From NCBI RefSeq assembly GCF_009914315.1, contig NZ_CP042596.1, forward strand, positions 868,001 through 932,000: a stretch of 64,000 nt of DNA, read 5' to 3'. Below, one piece after another: positions 25,183 to 33,833 of the stretch (position 1 is the first letter of the stretch; the number at the start of each line of letters is the position of its first letter). The stretch is from Granulicella sp. WH15 (GTDB taxonomy: Bacteria > Acidobacteriota > Terriglobia > Terriglobales > Acidobacteriaceae). Below the pieces are notes generated by a model. That model made no database searches. It had not been told where the DNA came from and saw only the letters and a list, made by a program, of their open reading frames with translations. A program made the position numbers and the translations under genes.

Positions 25183-27491
25183 GACATCACCATGCCGCGC
25201 ATCGCCATGGGCTGCGTCAGGATCCAGAGGCCAAAGCCGTAGAGGCACACCACTACCGCAGACCAGGTGATCCACAGCAACAGGGGACGGCCTCGGTCCT
25301 GCGCGATCTGCTGCGCGAGTCTCCAGCCAGCGTAGAGCGATACGAGAAGGCCGCTGTCCAAAAGAAGGAATTGGATCTGTTCCAGTGTATTGGGCCGGAT
25401 GTTGCTACCGATGTCCCAGTGGGGTGCTCCGAGGGGATAGCAAGGGCTCCCGCAATGGAAGATCGATACGGCTTGAAGAGTGGCGAAGTCGCTCATTGTT
25501 TGTTGCAGGGCAGGGAAGATTGAAGGCAAGCCTGTGCCGAGATGAAAGATGAGGTGGGCGGCCCACATGGCCAGTCCTAAGGGGAGAAGCGCGAGGGAGA
25601 AGCGACAGAAGAGTTCGCGTATGCTCGTCCCGGCGAGATGGCCAAGGCGTTGTTGTGCTGTGGCTACACAGATGGTGATTGCTATGAGTGTTAGTACGAA
25701 GGCAACGATGCAACTGCCAGGCCCTAGAACTGCGGCGAAGGCGGGATGGTTGGCTCGTAGGCTGTCCAGGGCACTGACGCTGGGGCCGACCATGACGGCG
25801 GCTGTTCCGAAGGCGCCAAAGACGATGAGGAGGGCGATGGTTGCTACATCACGACGGTTCGAGAGACGTCCCAGCGAGGAGCGGGCGGGGTCGCGCAGGA
25901 GATCGCGGAGGGGGCTGGCTGCGGTGACTCCGATGTTGTCGTGCGGGCAGGCTTTGACGCAATCCATACACAAGGTGCAGTCGAGATTGCCGATCTTCTG
26001 GGGGATGTAAAGGTCGAGTTCGCAGCCGCGTTGGTGGTTGTTGCCCTGGATGCAGTCGTGGGTTGTGCATGAGGCGCAGATGCTCTTGCTGCGGGCGGTC
26101 AGCTCGAGCGGAGAGATCAGCGAGCTCACGAAGTTGAACTGGCCGATGGGGCAGACGTACTTGCAGAAGCTCGCGCCGCGGAAGAGGGCGTCCACGACGA
26201 AGGCTGTGATGAAGTAGGCGAGCAGGATGGCGGCGGTGCGGCGGGGTACGTCCCAGATAGTCCACTCTTCGTATGCCCAGAAGAAGGCAAGCATGAGTGC
26301 GGCGGCGATCCACTTTCTGCGCAGTGCTACCGGCCAGCGCCAGCGGGGTGTCTTGAGCAGGCGTGTCAGCTCGCGGGGCAGCATGAAAGGACAGGCCATG
26401 CAGAAGAGGTTGCCGGCGAAGAGAAGCGCCAGCACGCCGAAGACGCGGACCACGTTCCAGGGAACGATGCCGGCGAGATTCATCGAGCCCATCTGGTGGC
26501 CGAAGAAGCCGTGAGCCATAACCAAAACGGTGATGAACAGGCTGACTGCTTGTAAGCAAAGGCGGCCGTAACGCCAGCGCAGAAGAGCGCCGATCCCGTA
26601 GAGGCGTAGTAAGTCGAATGGAGCGGACGTGGGCTTCTGGCTCAGGATGATGAGTTGTTGTGGACGACGGCGGCGCTGCGTGGAGAGCAGGGAGAACGCA
26701 ATCAGCATGAGTGGGCCGAGAAGGAAGAGGTCTCCGATGACCCACATGCCGACACCGGCGGCGATTTGATCGTTGAGCGCGGAGAGGCCGAAGAGGCGCG
26801 GAACCTGCGCGTAGGTGGGGTAGAAGACTTGTCCCGAAAAGGCGAAAGAGGCTGACAGGACGGTGTTGATGATGCTCGCGCCGAGCAGGTAAGGGATCAC
26901 CAGCCAGCGGGTGAAGCGAGCGCGGCTTGGCCAGGGTTGGATGACCGTCCACCAGAAGAGCAGCGAGGTGAAGAAGAAGCAGCCGTGCTCGACCTCATGC
27001 CAAGAGCTGGAGCGGAGGGCCAGCTCGTAAGCGGCAGGCAGGTGCCAGCCGACGTAGGCTGCGTTCATCGCTATCCAGCCCACGGCTGGATGAGTGATGG
27101 CGTGTCCTATCTTATTGACCCACCCGGTGCTGGACCACGGAGCTACGATCTCTCGCATCAGCGTTTTGGGCAGCCCGCGCAGTAGTGGAACTGTGGGCAC
27201 CCCGAGCAGGATTAGCGGAGGCGCAACCGACATGAGGATGAAGTGCTGCGCCATGTGAGCGGTGAGCAGTAGATTTCCCAGTGCGTCTAATGGGGAGGCG
27301 ATGGCCAGCCAGAGCGATAGGATGCCGCCTGCAAAGCAGAGTGCTCGCCAGGGGGGAAGCTCGTGAGGGCGCGTGAGCCTGACGGTTAGAAACCCTTTGA
27401 GGTAAAGAGCGGAGAGGAGCAACAGACCGCACGTAGGCCAGAAGGGACTCGCCCAGGTGCGCGTTACGACTGTTCCTACGTCTTCAAACAT
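25179..27491 (-). CDS. CtaG-type oxidase assembly domain fused to a 4Fe-4S polyferredoxin
   Basis: 770 residues. Residues 1-270 are a seven-helix CtaG domain (caa3_CtaG type, with His79/His83 in AHMAQHF and paired His in HEVEHG), a copper-delivery factor for caa3 oxidase. Residues 300-770 form a second membrane module like NapH/CcoG/NosR C-termini. It has CMACP (364-368), CKYVCPIGQFN (443-453), CASCTTHDC (472-480) and a ferredoxin motif CTLCMDCVKACP (505-516), with several TM helices after it. The fusion would place copper insertion and an iron-sulfur electron path in one protein, perhaps to reduce Cu(II). It is preceded by TGGGAGTAC and lies in an operon near the oxidase cluster. Confidence 0.88.
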   Translation of the reverse strand: MFEDVGTVVTRTWASPFWPTCGLLLLSALYLKGFLTVRLTRPHELPPWRALCFAGGILSLWLAIASPLDALGNLLLTAHMAQHFILMSVAPPLILLGVPTVPLLRGLPKTLMREIVAPWSSTGWVNKIGHAITHPAVGWIAMNAAYVGWHLPAAYELALRSSSWHEVEHGCFFFTSLLFWWTVIQPWPSRARFTRWLVIPYLLGASIINTVLSASFAFSGQVFYPTYAQVPRLFGLSALNDQIAAGVGMWVIGDLFLLGPLMLIAFSLLSTQRRRRPQQLIILSQKPTSAPFDLLRLYGIGALLRWRYGRLCLQAVSLFITVLVMAHGFFGHQMGSMNLAGIVPWNVVRVFGVLALLFAGNLFCMACPFMLPRELTRLLKTPRWRWPVALRRKWIAAALMLAFFWAYEEWTIWDVPRRTAAILLAYFITAFVVDALFRGASFCKYVCPIGQFNFVSSLISPLELTARSKSICASCTTHDCIQGNNHQRGCELDLYIPQKIGNLDCTLCMDCVKACPHDNIGVTAASPLRDLLRDPARSSLGRLSNRRDVATIALLIVFGAFGTAAVMVGPSVSALDSLRANHPAFAAVLGPGSCIVAFVLTLIAITICVATAQQRLGHLAGTSIRELFCRFSLALLPLGLAMWAAHLIFHLGTGLPSIFPALQQTMSDFATLQAVSIFHCGSPCYPLGAPHWDIGSNIRPNTLEQIQFLLLDSGLLVSLYAGWRLAQQIAQDRGRPLLLWITWSAVVVCLYGFGLWILTQPMAMRGMVMS

Positions 27492-27524
27492 GTACTCCCA
27501 CTCTTACGAAGGACAATGACAATA

Positions 27525-27701
27525 CTAAGGCTTCGAGTGTAGCTCCGAGCCGGGATTTTTCATCCCTAATACGTGTTGCTTGAAGACGCTGCAAAACTTC
27601 GCCACTGTCTTGGGCTTGCCTAGACCAAACCATAGGATGATGATGCCGACGGTGAGGATGTGAGTTGAGACAAGAATGAAACCGATAATGTCGAGTGCCA
27701 T
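27525..27701 (-). CDS. 58-residue single-TM membrane protein upstream of ctaG fusion
   Basis: The reading frame from ATG 27701 has a GGGAG ribosome site six bases upstream and ends at TAG 27525, 33 bp before the CtaG fusion start. It begins MALDIIGFILVSTHILTV, with one hydrophobic helix of about 22 residues, and continues FGLGKPKTVAKF into a basic cytoplasmic tail. Too short for ordinary ORF thresholds. No family recognised. Its position suggests a small accessory subunit or assembly factor of the oxidase system. Confidence 0.6.
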   Translation of the reverse strand: MALDIIGFILVSTHILTVGIIILWFGLGKPKTVAKFCSVFKQHVLGMKNPGSELHSKP

Positions 27702-27879
27702 TGAAAACTCCCGGGGTGTTACTGCTGCTCAAGCACACCCGCCGGATCTACCGGCTAGTTATCAGTATGGCCTTGGGAGAGGAGTCGATTCGCGCACGGC
27801 ACGTTTTGAGATTCATTTTGAGCAAGATTCGACTGGTTATAGCAAGAATCGGTTTTGCGCGATCAGTGGTTGAAGGGCG

Positions 27880-28185
27880 ATGCCGGAAGGTGATACTACT
27901 TCAGAGATGTCCACTTTGCCACGAGTCCACATCAAGTACTGCACTCAGTGCCGATGGCTGTTGCGCGCTTCCTGGATGGCGCAGGAGCTGCTGACGACAT
28001 TTCAGGATGAGATCGGCGAAGTCGCACTGATCCCCGGCACAGGCGGCGTCTTCGAGGTGGGTGTGAACGATGAGCTCATCTGGTCGCGTAAGGATGAGGG
28101 CAGGTTCCCGGACATCAAGGAGCTTAAGCAACTGGTGCGGGATCGGATTGCTCCGGGAAGAGATTTAGGGCACACCGACCGTTGA
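27880..28185 (+). CDS. SelT/SelW/SelH (Rdx) family redox protein
   Basis: 101 residues. The core starts PRVHIKYCTQCRWLLRASWMAQELLTTFQDEIGEVALIPGTGGVFEV and has the CxxC motif Cys-Thr-Gln-Cys, where eukaryotic relatives carry selenocysteine. The C-terminal FPDIKELKQLVRDRIAPGRDLGH is also typical. A thioredoxin-like fold with probable thiol redox function; physiological substrate unknown. ATG 27880 follows GAAGGG closely; ATG 27907 is an alternative start nine codons later. Divergent from the oxidase-assembly operon. Confidence 0.88.
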   Translation: MPEGDTTSEMSTLPRVHIKYCTQCRWLLRASWMAQELLTTFQDEIGEVALIPGTGGVFEVGVNDELIWSRKDEGRFPDIKELKQLVRDRIAPGRDLGHTDR

Positions 28186-28209
28186 AGCTATGACGTTCGC
28201 ATGTTTTAA

Positions 28210-28377
28210 ATGATAGTCTCCGAGTCCATCTGGCTGGTGCGGTTGCTCTACCTGTGGAAAGAGATGCGCCGCCTGCAGGAGGGCATCGCGGTGCGGATGC
28301 TTGAGGTCAGAAAACAAAGAACTGCGAGCTATCTAAGTCGCTTCAGAAGAGGATATGCGCAGGGCTATTCAGAGTAG
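28210..28377 (+). CDS. Possible 55-residue ORF running into the terminator (doubtful)
   Basis: ATG 28210 to TAG 28377 encodes a basic, Arg/Leu-rich peptide beginning MIVSESIWLVRLLYLWKEMR. There is no clear Shine-Dalgarno and the last ten codons lie inside the 17-bp terminator stem. It may be a real short protein of the Rdx operon or a chance frame. Confidence 0.25.
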   Translation: MIVSESIWLVRLLYLWKEMRRLQEGIAVRMLEVRKQRTASYLSRFRRGYAQGYSE

Positions 28378-28398
28378 CCCTGCGCATATCCTTTATTT
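28351..28398. terminator. Strong bidirectional terminator between Rdx gene and qorB
   Basis: GGATATGCGCAGGGCTA (28351-28367) and TAGCCCTGCGCATATCC (28375-28391) form a perfect 17-bp stem with a 7-nt loop. CTTTATTT follows on the + strand. The qorB stop codon is two bases away on the other strand, so it likely ends both transcripts. Confidence 0.85.
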
Positions 28399-29247
28399 GG
28401 TGATAGCTGCATGTACTGCTTCTGTCAGCGTAGTAGTTGGGCGACCAAGCAGGGCTTGAAGGTCATGGGACGTGGAGTCCAGTTCGCCCTTTGCTGCGCC
28501 CGCGTCTGAGTTGGCGAGGAGAGAGGCTAGAGCCGCGGGGAGTCCGAAGCCGAGTAGCGCGGTCTCATATTCGCTTGGAGTCAGGTTTTTGTAGGCCACT
28601 GGTACGGAGGCGATCTTTGAGACTTCAGCGGCTAGTTCGGAGAGTGTGTAGGAGTTGTCTCCGGCTAGCTCGTACACCTTATTCTCGTGCCCTTCGCCCG
28701 TAAGCACTGTCGCGGCTGCCAGAGCATAATCCTCTCGAGATGCTGAGGCTAACTTACCGTCTTGGGCGGCTCCCAGGATCGTTCCATGCTGTAGCGCAGG
28801 GCCGAGCACCTCCGTATGGTTTTCCAGATACCAGCCGTTGCGCAGTAGGACGAATGGCAAGCCTGAGGAGCGAATGTGCTCTTCCGTTGCCAGGTGCTCG
28901 GTTGCCAAGGCCAGGGCAGAGGTGTCTGCCCTCAGAATGCTGGTGTAGGCAAGAAGCTTCACATTCGCTGCTATGGCGGCGTCGATCACGGCCTTGTGCT
29001 GTGCCACGCGCTCGCCGAGTTCGTTCGATGAGATGAGCAGGACCTTTTCCGCGCCGGCGAATGTCGAAGCGAGCGTAACGGGCTTGGAGTAGTCGGCCTG
29101 CCGCAGCTGAACTCCCAGAGCGGCGAGGTCCGAGGCTTTTTCGGGGTTGCGGACAGCCGCGACGATCTGAGTTGCCGGAACCTTCTTTAGCAATCCCTTG
29201 ATGACATGATGGCCAAGTTTCCCTGTTGCTCCTGTGACGACGATCAT
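28393..29247 (-). CDS. qorB: NAD(P)H:quinone oxidoreductase 2-like, NmrA/SDR family
   Basis: 284 residues from ATG 29247 with AAGGAG upstream. Closely resembles E. coli QorB (YtfG) along its length: nucleotide motif VTGATGKLGHHVI, VRNPEKASDLAALGVQLRQADY, LLISSNELGERVAQH, AYTSILRADTS, LLRNGWYLEN, KVYELAGDNSYTLSELA, and the C-terminal GRPTTTLTEAV. It reduces quinones with NADPH in the cytoplasm as an oxidative-stress defence. Divergent from an HxlR-family regulator, the same arrangement as ytfG/ytfH in E. coli. Confidence 0.94.
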   Translation of the reverse strand: MIVVTGATGKLGHHVIKGLLKKVPATQIVAAVRNPEKASDLAALGVQLRQADYSKPVTLASTFAGAEKVLLISSNELGERVAQHKAVIDAAIAANVKLLAYTSILRADTSALALATEHLATEEHIRSSGLPFVLLRNGWYLENHTEVLGPALQHGTILGAAQDGKLASASREDYALAAATVLTGEGHENKVYELAGDNSYTLSELAAEVSKIASVPVAYKNLTPSEYETALLGFGLPAALASLLANSDAGAAKGELDSTSHDLQALLGRPTTTLTEAVHAAITK

Positions 29248-29326
29248 TTGCTTTCTCCTTATCCTTCTCACGGCCAATCGAGTGCAGCTGGCCATAACGA
29301 AAGCCTAGAGCATTGGCTAACTTTTC

Positions 29327-29357
29327 GTAAGTACGCACATTAAGGTAAGCTACTTAC
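29327..29357. promoter_or_regulatory. Candidate HxlR operator, GTAAGTA-N17-TACTTAC
   Basis: GTAAGTA (29327-29333) and TACTTAC (29351-29357) are perfect inverted repeats with centres 24 bp apart. A third GTAAG occurs at 29345. The right arm touches the HxlR start codon. The position between qorB and its HxlR regulator fits autoregulation and control of qorB. Confidence 0.5.
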
Positions 29358-29783
29358 ATGCCCAGTCCAGCTAAAGTTCTCACGGGGAGACAAAAGAGAC
29401 GGAAAGGGAATGTATACGACGAGAACTGTCCGTCTCGAATCGTTCTCAATCACCTGATGTCGCGGTGGGGGTGCCTAGTGCTTCTTGTTCTTCTGGATGG
29501 GACACAGCGTTTCAGCGAGCTGGCACGAGGCATCGGAGGCGTCAGTGAAAAGATGCTGGCCCAGACTCTCCAGACCCTCGAAGCAGATGGATTTGTGCTG
29601 AGAACGGTATACCCGACCATTCCTCCTAAGGTCGAATACAGCCTGACCCGTCTCGGGAGAGAGGTGGGGATTCATATTAAGACGCTGACGGATTGGGTGG
29701 AAGAGCATGTTCCGGAGGTGCTCGGAAGCCGCTCGCAGCTTGCTGGGCGACGGGAGTCCTCTAGTCGCCTCATCGCTCGTTAG
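29358..29783 (+). CDS. HxlR-family transcriptional regulator (QorR/YtfH-like)
   Basis: 141 residues. Winged helix of the HxlR type: CPSRIVLNHLMSRWGCLVLLVLLDGTQRFSELARGIGGVSEKMLAQTLQTLEADGFVLRTVYPTIPPKVEYSLTRLG. A conserved Cys near the N-terminus (ENCPSR) is where redox-sensing members carry their reactive thiol. Divergent partner of qorB; probable repressor responding to quinone or oxidative stress. Confidence 0.92.
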   Translation: MPSPAKVLTGRQKRRKGNVYDENCPSRIVLNHLMSRWGCLVLLVLLDGTQRFSELARGIGGVSEKMLAQTLQTLEADGFVLRTVYPTIPPKVEYSLTRLGREVGIHIKTLTDWVEEHVPEVLGSRSQLAGRRESSSRLIAR

Positions 29784-29857
29784 CCGACGAGGAGATTCGT
29801 TCGGTATTCCAGCAGCTTCGTACCATCGCTATCAGGATAGATGGCTTGTAGTATGTG

Positions 29858-31285
29858 TCAGAAGGCGGCTAAATGTGTGGCTTCGACACCATTGTTCTGC
29901 TCCGGGATGGAGACGGTAAAGGTGCTTCCTTCGCCCGGCTTGGAGTCTACCGTGATGACCGATTGATGCGCTTCCACAACCCATTTTGCGATGGATAGGC
30001 CCAGGCCACTGCTGCTCCCCTCCTCCTGGCTCCGTGCCTGATCGACACGATAGAACCTGTCGAAGATCTTCGGCAGCGCCTCTGCAGGAATGCCAATTCC
30101 CGTATCCTTTACAACCAGTTGGATGGTTTCGCCATTTGCTTCCAGAGAGATGCTGATAGAACCGGACTCCGGCGTGTACTTAATCGCGTTGTCGAGGAGG
30201 ATCGTGACCATTCGCCGCAGCAGGGAGAGATCTCCAAGCATCCAGGCGTCGTCGTCGATACGTGAGGTGAGAACCTGATTCTTGAGCCTCGCCTTGGCCG
30301 CGAAGTGCTGAGACATCTCGAGGACGATCTGCGAGATGGGAACGGGACGGCGTTCGATGTTCTGATGCACGAGGTCGGCTCTCGCTACGGCGAGCAGGTC
30401 TTCGAGAAGCTGAGAGGTGGCCTCACATTCGACAGCAATCGTGCTTAGCGCGCTCTGATACTCTTCGGTCGATCTCGTTCTGCTCAAGGCGAGGCTGGCT
30501 GTGGTGAGCATGATCGTAATCGTGGTGCTGAGATCGTGGGAGATATCGCCCGTAAATTGCGTGAGTCTCGCGACTGCAGTCTCAAGCCTGCCTAGCAGCT
30601 CGTTCCATGTCTCAGCGAGTGTTTGTAGCTCGTCTCCAGTATCGGGCACAGGCAGCCGACGCTCGAGATCCTGAATCCCGATCTTGCGCGCCTCTGTTGT
30701 CATCTGGCTGACAGGGGTGAGCGCGCGGTTGCTGAGAACATACCCTCCCGCAGCCGAGGCAAGGAGCAGGAGCGGGCAGAAGAGCAGGTAGGAGTTGCGT
30801 ACAGCGCGGAGGATATCTTCATGCTCGTCGATCTTGCCGGAGAGGGACAGGCGTATCTTGTGGCCGTCAAGTATGACCACGTGGTCAAGCGTGCGGACGG
30901 TGTGGCCGTTCTGGTGAACGAGGTCGTAGCAGCGTTCCAAACACGACTTGTTGGGCCAGGGAACCTTGAACTCGGGACTGCCGGGCGAAGAGTAGATGAG
31001 GCTCCCATCGAGTTCATAGGCCTGAATGATGTCGGTGGAAGCGAGTGCAATGCTGAACAACTGGAGCTTTTCAAGTAGGTCGAGCGCAGGGCCTTGCCGG
31101 GGCCAGGTGGCGATGTAGCGGATGACACGCTCCTCGCGTGCTTCCATGGTGTGCTTGCGAGAGCTTTCAAGCTGGCGGCTGAGATACCAGTACGAGAAGC
31201 AGCCGAGGCAGATCATGGAGGTCAAGGTAAAGATGATGTAGAGCAGAGAAAGCCTGATGCGAAGAGAGCGTAAGGTGATCTTCAT
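29858..31285 (-). CDS. Two-component sensor histidine kinase
   Basis: 475 residues. TM1 is at 12-34, then a periplasmic sensor of about 130 residues, TM2 (about 166-186), a HAMP domain (SNRALTPVSQMTTEARKIGIQDLERRL), HisKA with His250 and an HATPase domain (LLDNAIKYTP, DTGIGIP, SSGLGLSIA). The H-box reads SHDLSTTI instead of the common SHELRTPL, as in a subset of HAMP kinases. The periplasmic part has a Cys pair (SCLERCYDLVHQNG). Its start overlaps the response-regulator stop by four bases. The stimulus is unknown. Confidence 0.94.
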   Translation of the reverse strand: MKITLRSLRIRLSLLYIIFTLTSMICLGCFSYWYLSRQLESSRKHTMEAREERVIRYIATWPRQGPALDLLEKLQLFSIALASTDIIQAYELDGSLIYSSPGSPEFKVPWPNKSCLERCYDLVHQNGHTVRTLDHVVILDGHKIRLSLSGKIDEHEDILRAVRNSYLLFCPLLLLASAAGGYVLSNRALTPVSQMTTEARKIGIQDLERRLPVPDTGDELQTLAETWNELLGRLETAVARLTQFTGDISHDLSTTITIMLTTASLALSRTRSTEEYQSALSTIAVECEATSQLLEDLLAVARADLVHQNIERRPVPISQIVLEMSQHFAAKARLKNQVLTSRIDDDAWMLGDLSLLRRMVTILLDNAIKYTPESGSISISLEANGETIQLVVKDTGIGIPAEALPKIFDRFYRVDQARSQEEGSSSGLGLSIAKWVVEAHQSVITVDSKPGEGSTFTVSIPEQNNGVEATHLAAF

Positions 31286-31956
31286 TTTGGAACTGCCAGG
31301 GTATATCCGAGAGAGCGGACGGTTCGAATGAGGCTCTCGCGGCGATTGATGTCGATCTTCGAGCGCAGGCTGTGCATGTAGAAATCGACGCTGCTGTCGC
31401 TTACTTCCGCATCGTAAGACCAGCCGGCCTCTCGCAGTTGATTGCGTGTGACTACTTGGTTGGCTCTACGCATGAGCAGCTCGAGCAGGGTGTATTCCTT
31501 CTTTGTCAGGGCTATCTCGTTGTCCGCGCGACGAGCGACACGGCTGGAGGTATCAAGTTCGAGATCGCCAGCGAGAAGCTTCTTCGGTTGCAGCATGGGG
31601 CTGCGACGGCCTATGGCGCGAACGCGCGCAATGAAGACCTGAATCTGAAACGGCTTGGTGAGGTAGTCATCCGCGCCGAGGTTCAGACCATGCACGATAT
31701 CCCTCATGGAATCCTTTGCAGTCAACATAAGGATCGGAACCAGGCACTTGCGCTCACGTACCTGCTCGAGCACGCTAAAGCCATCTAGACCGGGCAGCAT
31801 GACATCGAGCACAGCCGCGTCAAATGCGGTTTCCAGCAGGAGATCGCGCCCATCGTCGCCCCTTTGCGAGAGCACAACCTGATGCCCATCTTCGATCAAT
31901 CCCTGCCGTAGGATATTGCCAAGTCGTTTATTGTCTTCGACCACAAGGATGTTCAT
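31282..31956 (-). CDS. OmpR/PhoB-family response regulator
   Basis: 224 residues from ATG 31956 (MNILVVEDNKRLG). The same frame stays open far upstream but without family similarity; ATG 31965 is the only close alternative. The receiver has Asp51 (VLDVMLPG), Thr79 and Lys101. A winged-helix Trans_reg_C domain ends LIRTVRSLGYTLAVPK. Phosphorylated by the kinase encoded downstream (ATGA overlap). Divergent from the phosphatase gene at 32181, which may be a target. Confidence 0.93.
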   Translation of the reverse strand: MNILVVEDNKRLGNILRQGLIEDGHQVVLSQRGDDGRDLLLETAFDAAVLDVMLPGLDGFSVLEQVRERKCLVPILMLTAKDSMRDIVHGLNLGADDYLTKPFQIQVFIARVRAIGRRSPMLQPKKLLAGDLELDTSSRVARRADNEIALTKKEYTLLELLMRRANQVVTRNQLREAGWSYDAEVSDSSVDFYMHSLRSKIDINRRESLIRTVRSLGYTLAVPK

Positions 31957-32180
31957 AGGGACCATTAGAGATGCCAGGATGTGAACAGTTTGCGGACGTC
32001 CGATGAAATAGAGGTTACAAGCCTTCGTTTCTAAGGCTTGTCTAAGACGGTCCGGCTTGAATGAACCTATCAGCAGCTCGAGAAGAAGATCCAAGGAGTG
32101 CTCGTGAAGAGCACCGTGTGCAACGCGTTCGATGCGATCGAACACATGTGCATCTCGTGCCGGCTGTATAGGAGAGCGCA

Positions 32181-33833
32181 TTGAAGATCCGAAACATATT
32201 CTGCACCGCTCTGCTGGCTCTTTCTCTACCAGGAGCCCATGCGGAAGAAAAGCCGAAGACCTCCGAACACCGACCGAAGCTGATTCTGGCAATCGCAATC
32301 GATCAGTTCCGGTATGACTACACGACTCGCTTCCGTGATCGCTACACGGGCGGCCTGGCCACGATGCTGTCGCAAGGGGCGGTGTTTGTGGATGCGCATC
32401 AGGATCACTTTCCAACGGTTACTGCCACCGGTCATGCGACTTTTCTGACTGGATCGGTGCCTGCGACGAGCGGCATCATCGGCAATGACTGGTACGACCG
32501 CGCGTTGGGCAAGACCATCACCTCGGTTGAGGATGCGAAGACGACTCTTCTTGGGGCCGGTTCGGGGAAAGAGGGAGCGTCGCCGCACAACCTGATCGTG
32601 AGCACGCTCGGTGACGAGATCAAGATCGCTGATCGAGGCACGTCAAAGGTGATTGGCATCTCGATGAAGGACCGGGCGGCGATTCTGCCCGCGGGGCGTA
32701 TGGCGGATGCGGCCTACTGGATCGACAACCAATCGGGCAATGTCGTGAGCAGCACGTGGTATCAGTCGAAGCTGCCGGAGTGGGTCGAGCAGTTCAACTC
32801 CACTAAGCCCGCTCTGAAGTACCTGGGCGCGACGTGGTTTCCCATTGGGAAGGATGCCTTCTCTGCGAAGCCGTTTATCACGCTCTCGAACATCGCGAAT
32901 AAGGCTTACTTCTCTGAGTGGGAGAAGACACCGTATGCCAATGACATGCTTGAAGAGTTGGCAGAGCAGGTGCTCCGTCATGAAGACCTCGGCCATCACA
33001 ACGGAACCGATGTGCTGACGATCAGCTTCTCCGCGAACGATCATCTTGGCCATGCGGTTGGGCCGGATGCGCCCGAGGTCGAGGATATGTCCGTATACAC
33101 GGACCGGGTTCTGGCCAAGCTTCTGGATGCGGCGGTCAAGCAGGCGGGCGGTCTCGAGAACCTGCTGGTGGTGGTTACTGCGGATCATGGCGTGTCGCCC
33201 GTGCCTGAGGTAAACACGGCGCGCAAGATGCCGGGTGGACGTATCGATAAGAAGGAGTATCTCGGCAAAATTCAGGATGCTCTAACGAAGAAGTTCGGTG
33301 AAGGGAAGTGGCTGCTGGGGGTTCAGGAGTCCGGCTTTTACTTCAACTACGATCTGATCGCGCAGAAGAAGCTAAAGCCCAGTGCTGTCGAAGACGAGGC
33401 TGCAGCGGCTGCGATGACGCTTCCGTATGTCGCGCGGACCTATACCCGCACGCAGTTGCTGAAGCATGAGGCCGCGCAGTCGCAGATCGACGAGTATGTC
33501 GCACGAGCCTTCTTTCCTCAGCGTGGTCCCGATGTGATTGTCATCATGAAGCCCTACTATCTCGGGGGCGATTCGGGCACTGGGCACGGCTCTCCTTATG
33601 ACTACGACAGCCATGTACCGCTGATCTTCTATGGCAGCAAGGTGCGGGCTGGTGTCTATAGCAAGCGCGTCGGCGTCAGCGACGTAGCGCCAACCCTGGC
33701 GGCGATCCTGCAGATCGAGACTCCAAGCGGCAACGTTGGACATGTGCTCGAACAGGTAGCTGAGCCATTTCTCGAGTCGAGGCAGCAGTCACATCTGCCG
33801 CACTCGACTCCGAAACATTCTGCGAAGCAGTGA
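32181..33833 (+). CDS. Secreted PafA-like alkaline phosphatase/phosphodiesterase
   Basis: 550 residues from a TTG start with GGAGAG upstream. A signal peptide (ending GAHA) is followed by the alkaline-phosphatase fold: AIAIDQFRYDYTTRF (metal Asp), FPTVTATGHATFLTGS with the Thr nucleophile (Thr81 by my alignment), GIIGNDWYD, SFSANDHLGHAVGPDAPEVEDM, TADHGVSPVPE and GTGHGSPYDYDSHVPLIFYG. This matches the calcium-independent PafA family, which releases phosphate from organic monoesters in the periplasm. Whether the divergent two-component system controls it is inference. No Pho-box was recognised. Confidence 0.9.
   Translation: MKIRNIFCTALLALSLPGAHAEEKPKTSEHRPKLILAIAIDQFRYDYTTRFRDRYTGGLATMLSQGAVFVDAHQDHFPTVTATGHATFLTGSVPATSGIIGNDWYDRALGKTITSVEDAKTTLLGAGSGKEGASPHNLIVSTLGDEIKIADRGTSKVIGISMKDRAAILPAGRMADAAYWIDNQSGNVVSSTWYQSKLPEWVEQFNSTKPALKYLGATWFPIGKDAFSAKPFITLSNIANKAYFSEWEKTPYANDMLEELAEQVLRHEDLGHHNGTDVLTISFSANDHLGHAVGPDAPEVEDMSVYTDRVLAKLLDAAVKQAGGLENLLVVVTADHGVSPVPEVNTARKMPGGRIDKKEYLGKIQDALTKKFGEGKWLLGVQESGFYFNYDLIAQKKLKPSAVEDEAAAAAMTLPYVARTYTRTQLLKHEAAQSQIDEYVARAFFPQRGPDVIVIMKPYYLGGDSGTGHGSPYDYDSHVPLIFYGSKVRAGVYSKRVGVSDVAPTLAAILQIETPSGNVGHVLEQVAEPFLESRQQSHLPHSTPKHSAKQ

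Noticed and set aside
29823..29844. Weak hairpin between the HxlR and histidine kinase genes as a terminator
   Set aside because: Stem interrupted by an unpaired dinucleotide and no T-tract on either strand.
31957..32415. N-terminal extension of the response regulator to a start at 32415
   Set aside because: The extra residues show no domain and overlap the divergent phosphatase gene; MNILVVED at 31956 is the canonical receiver start.
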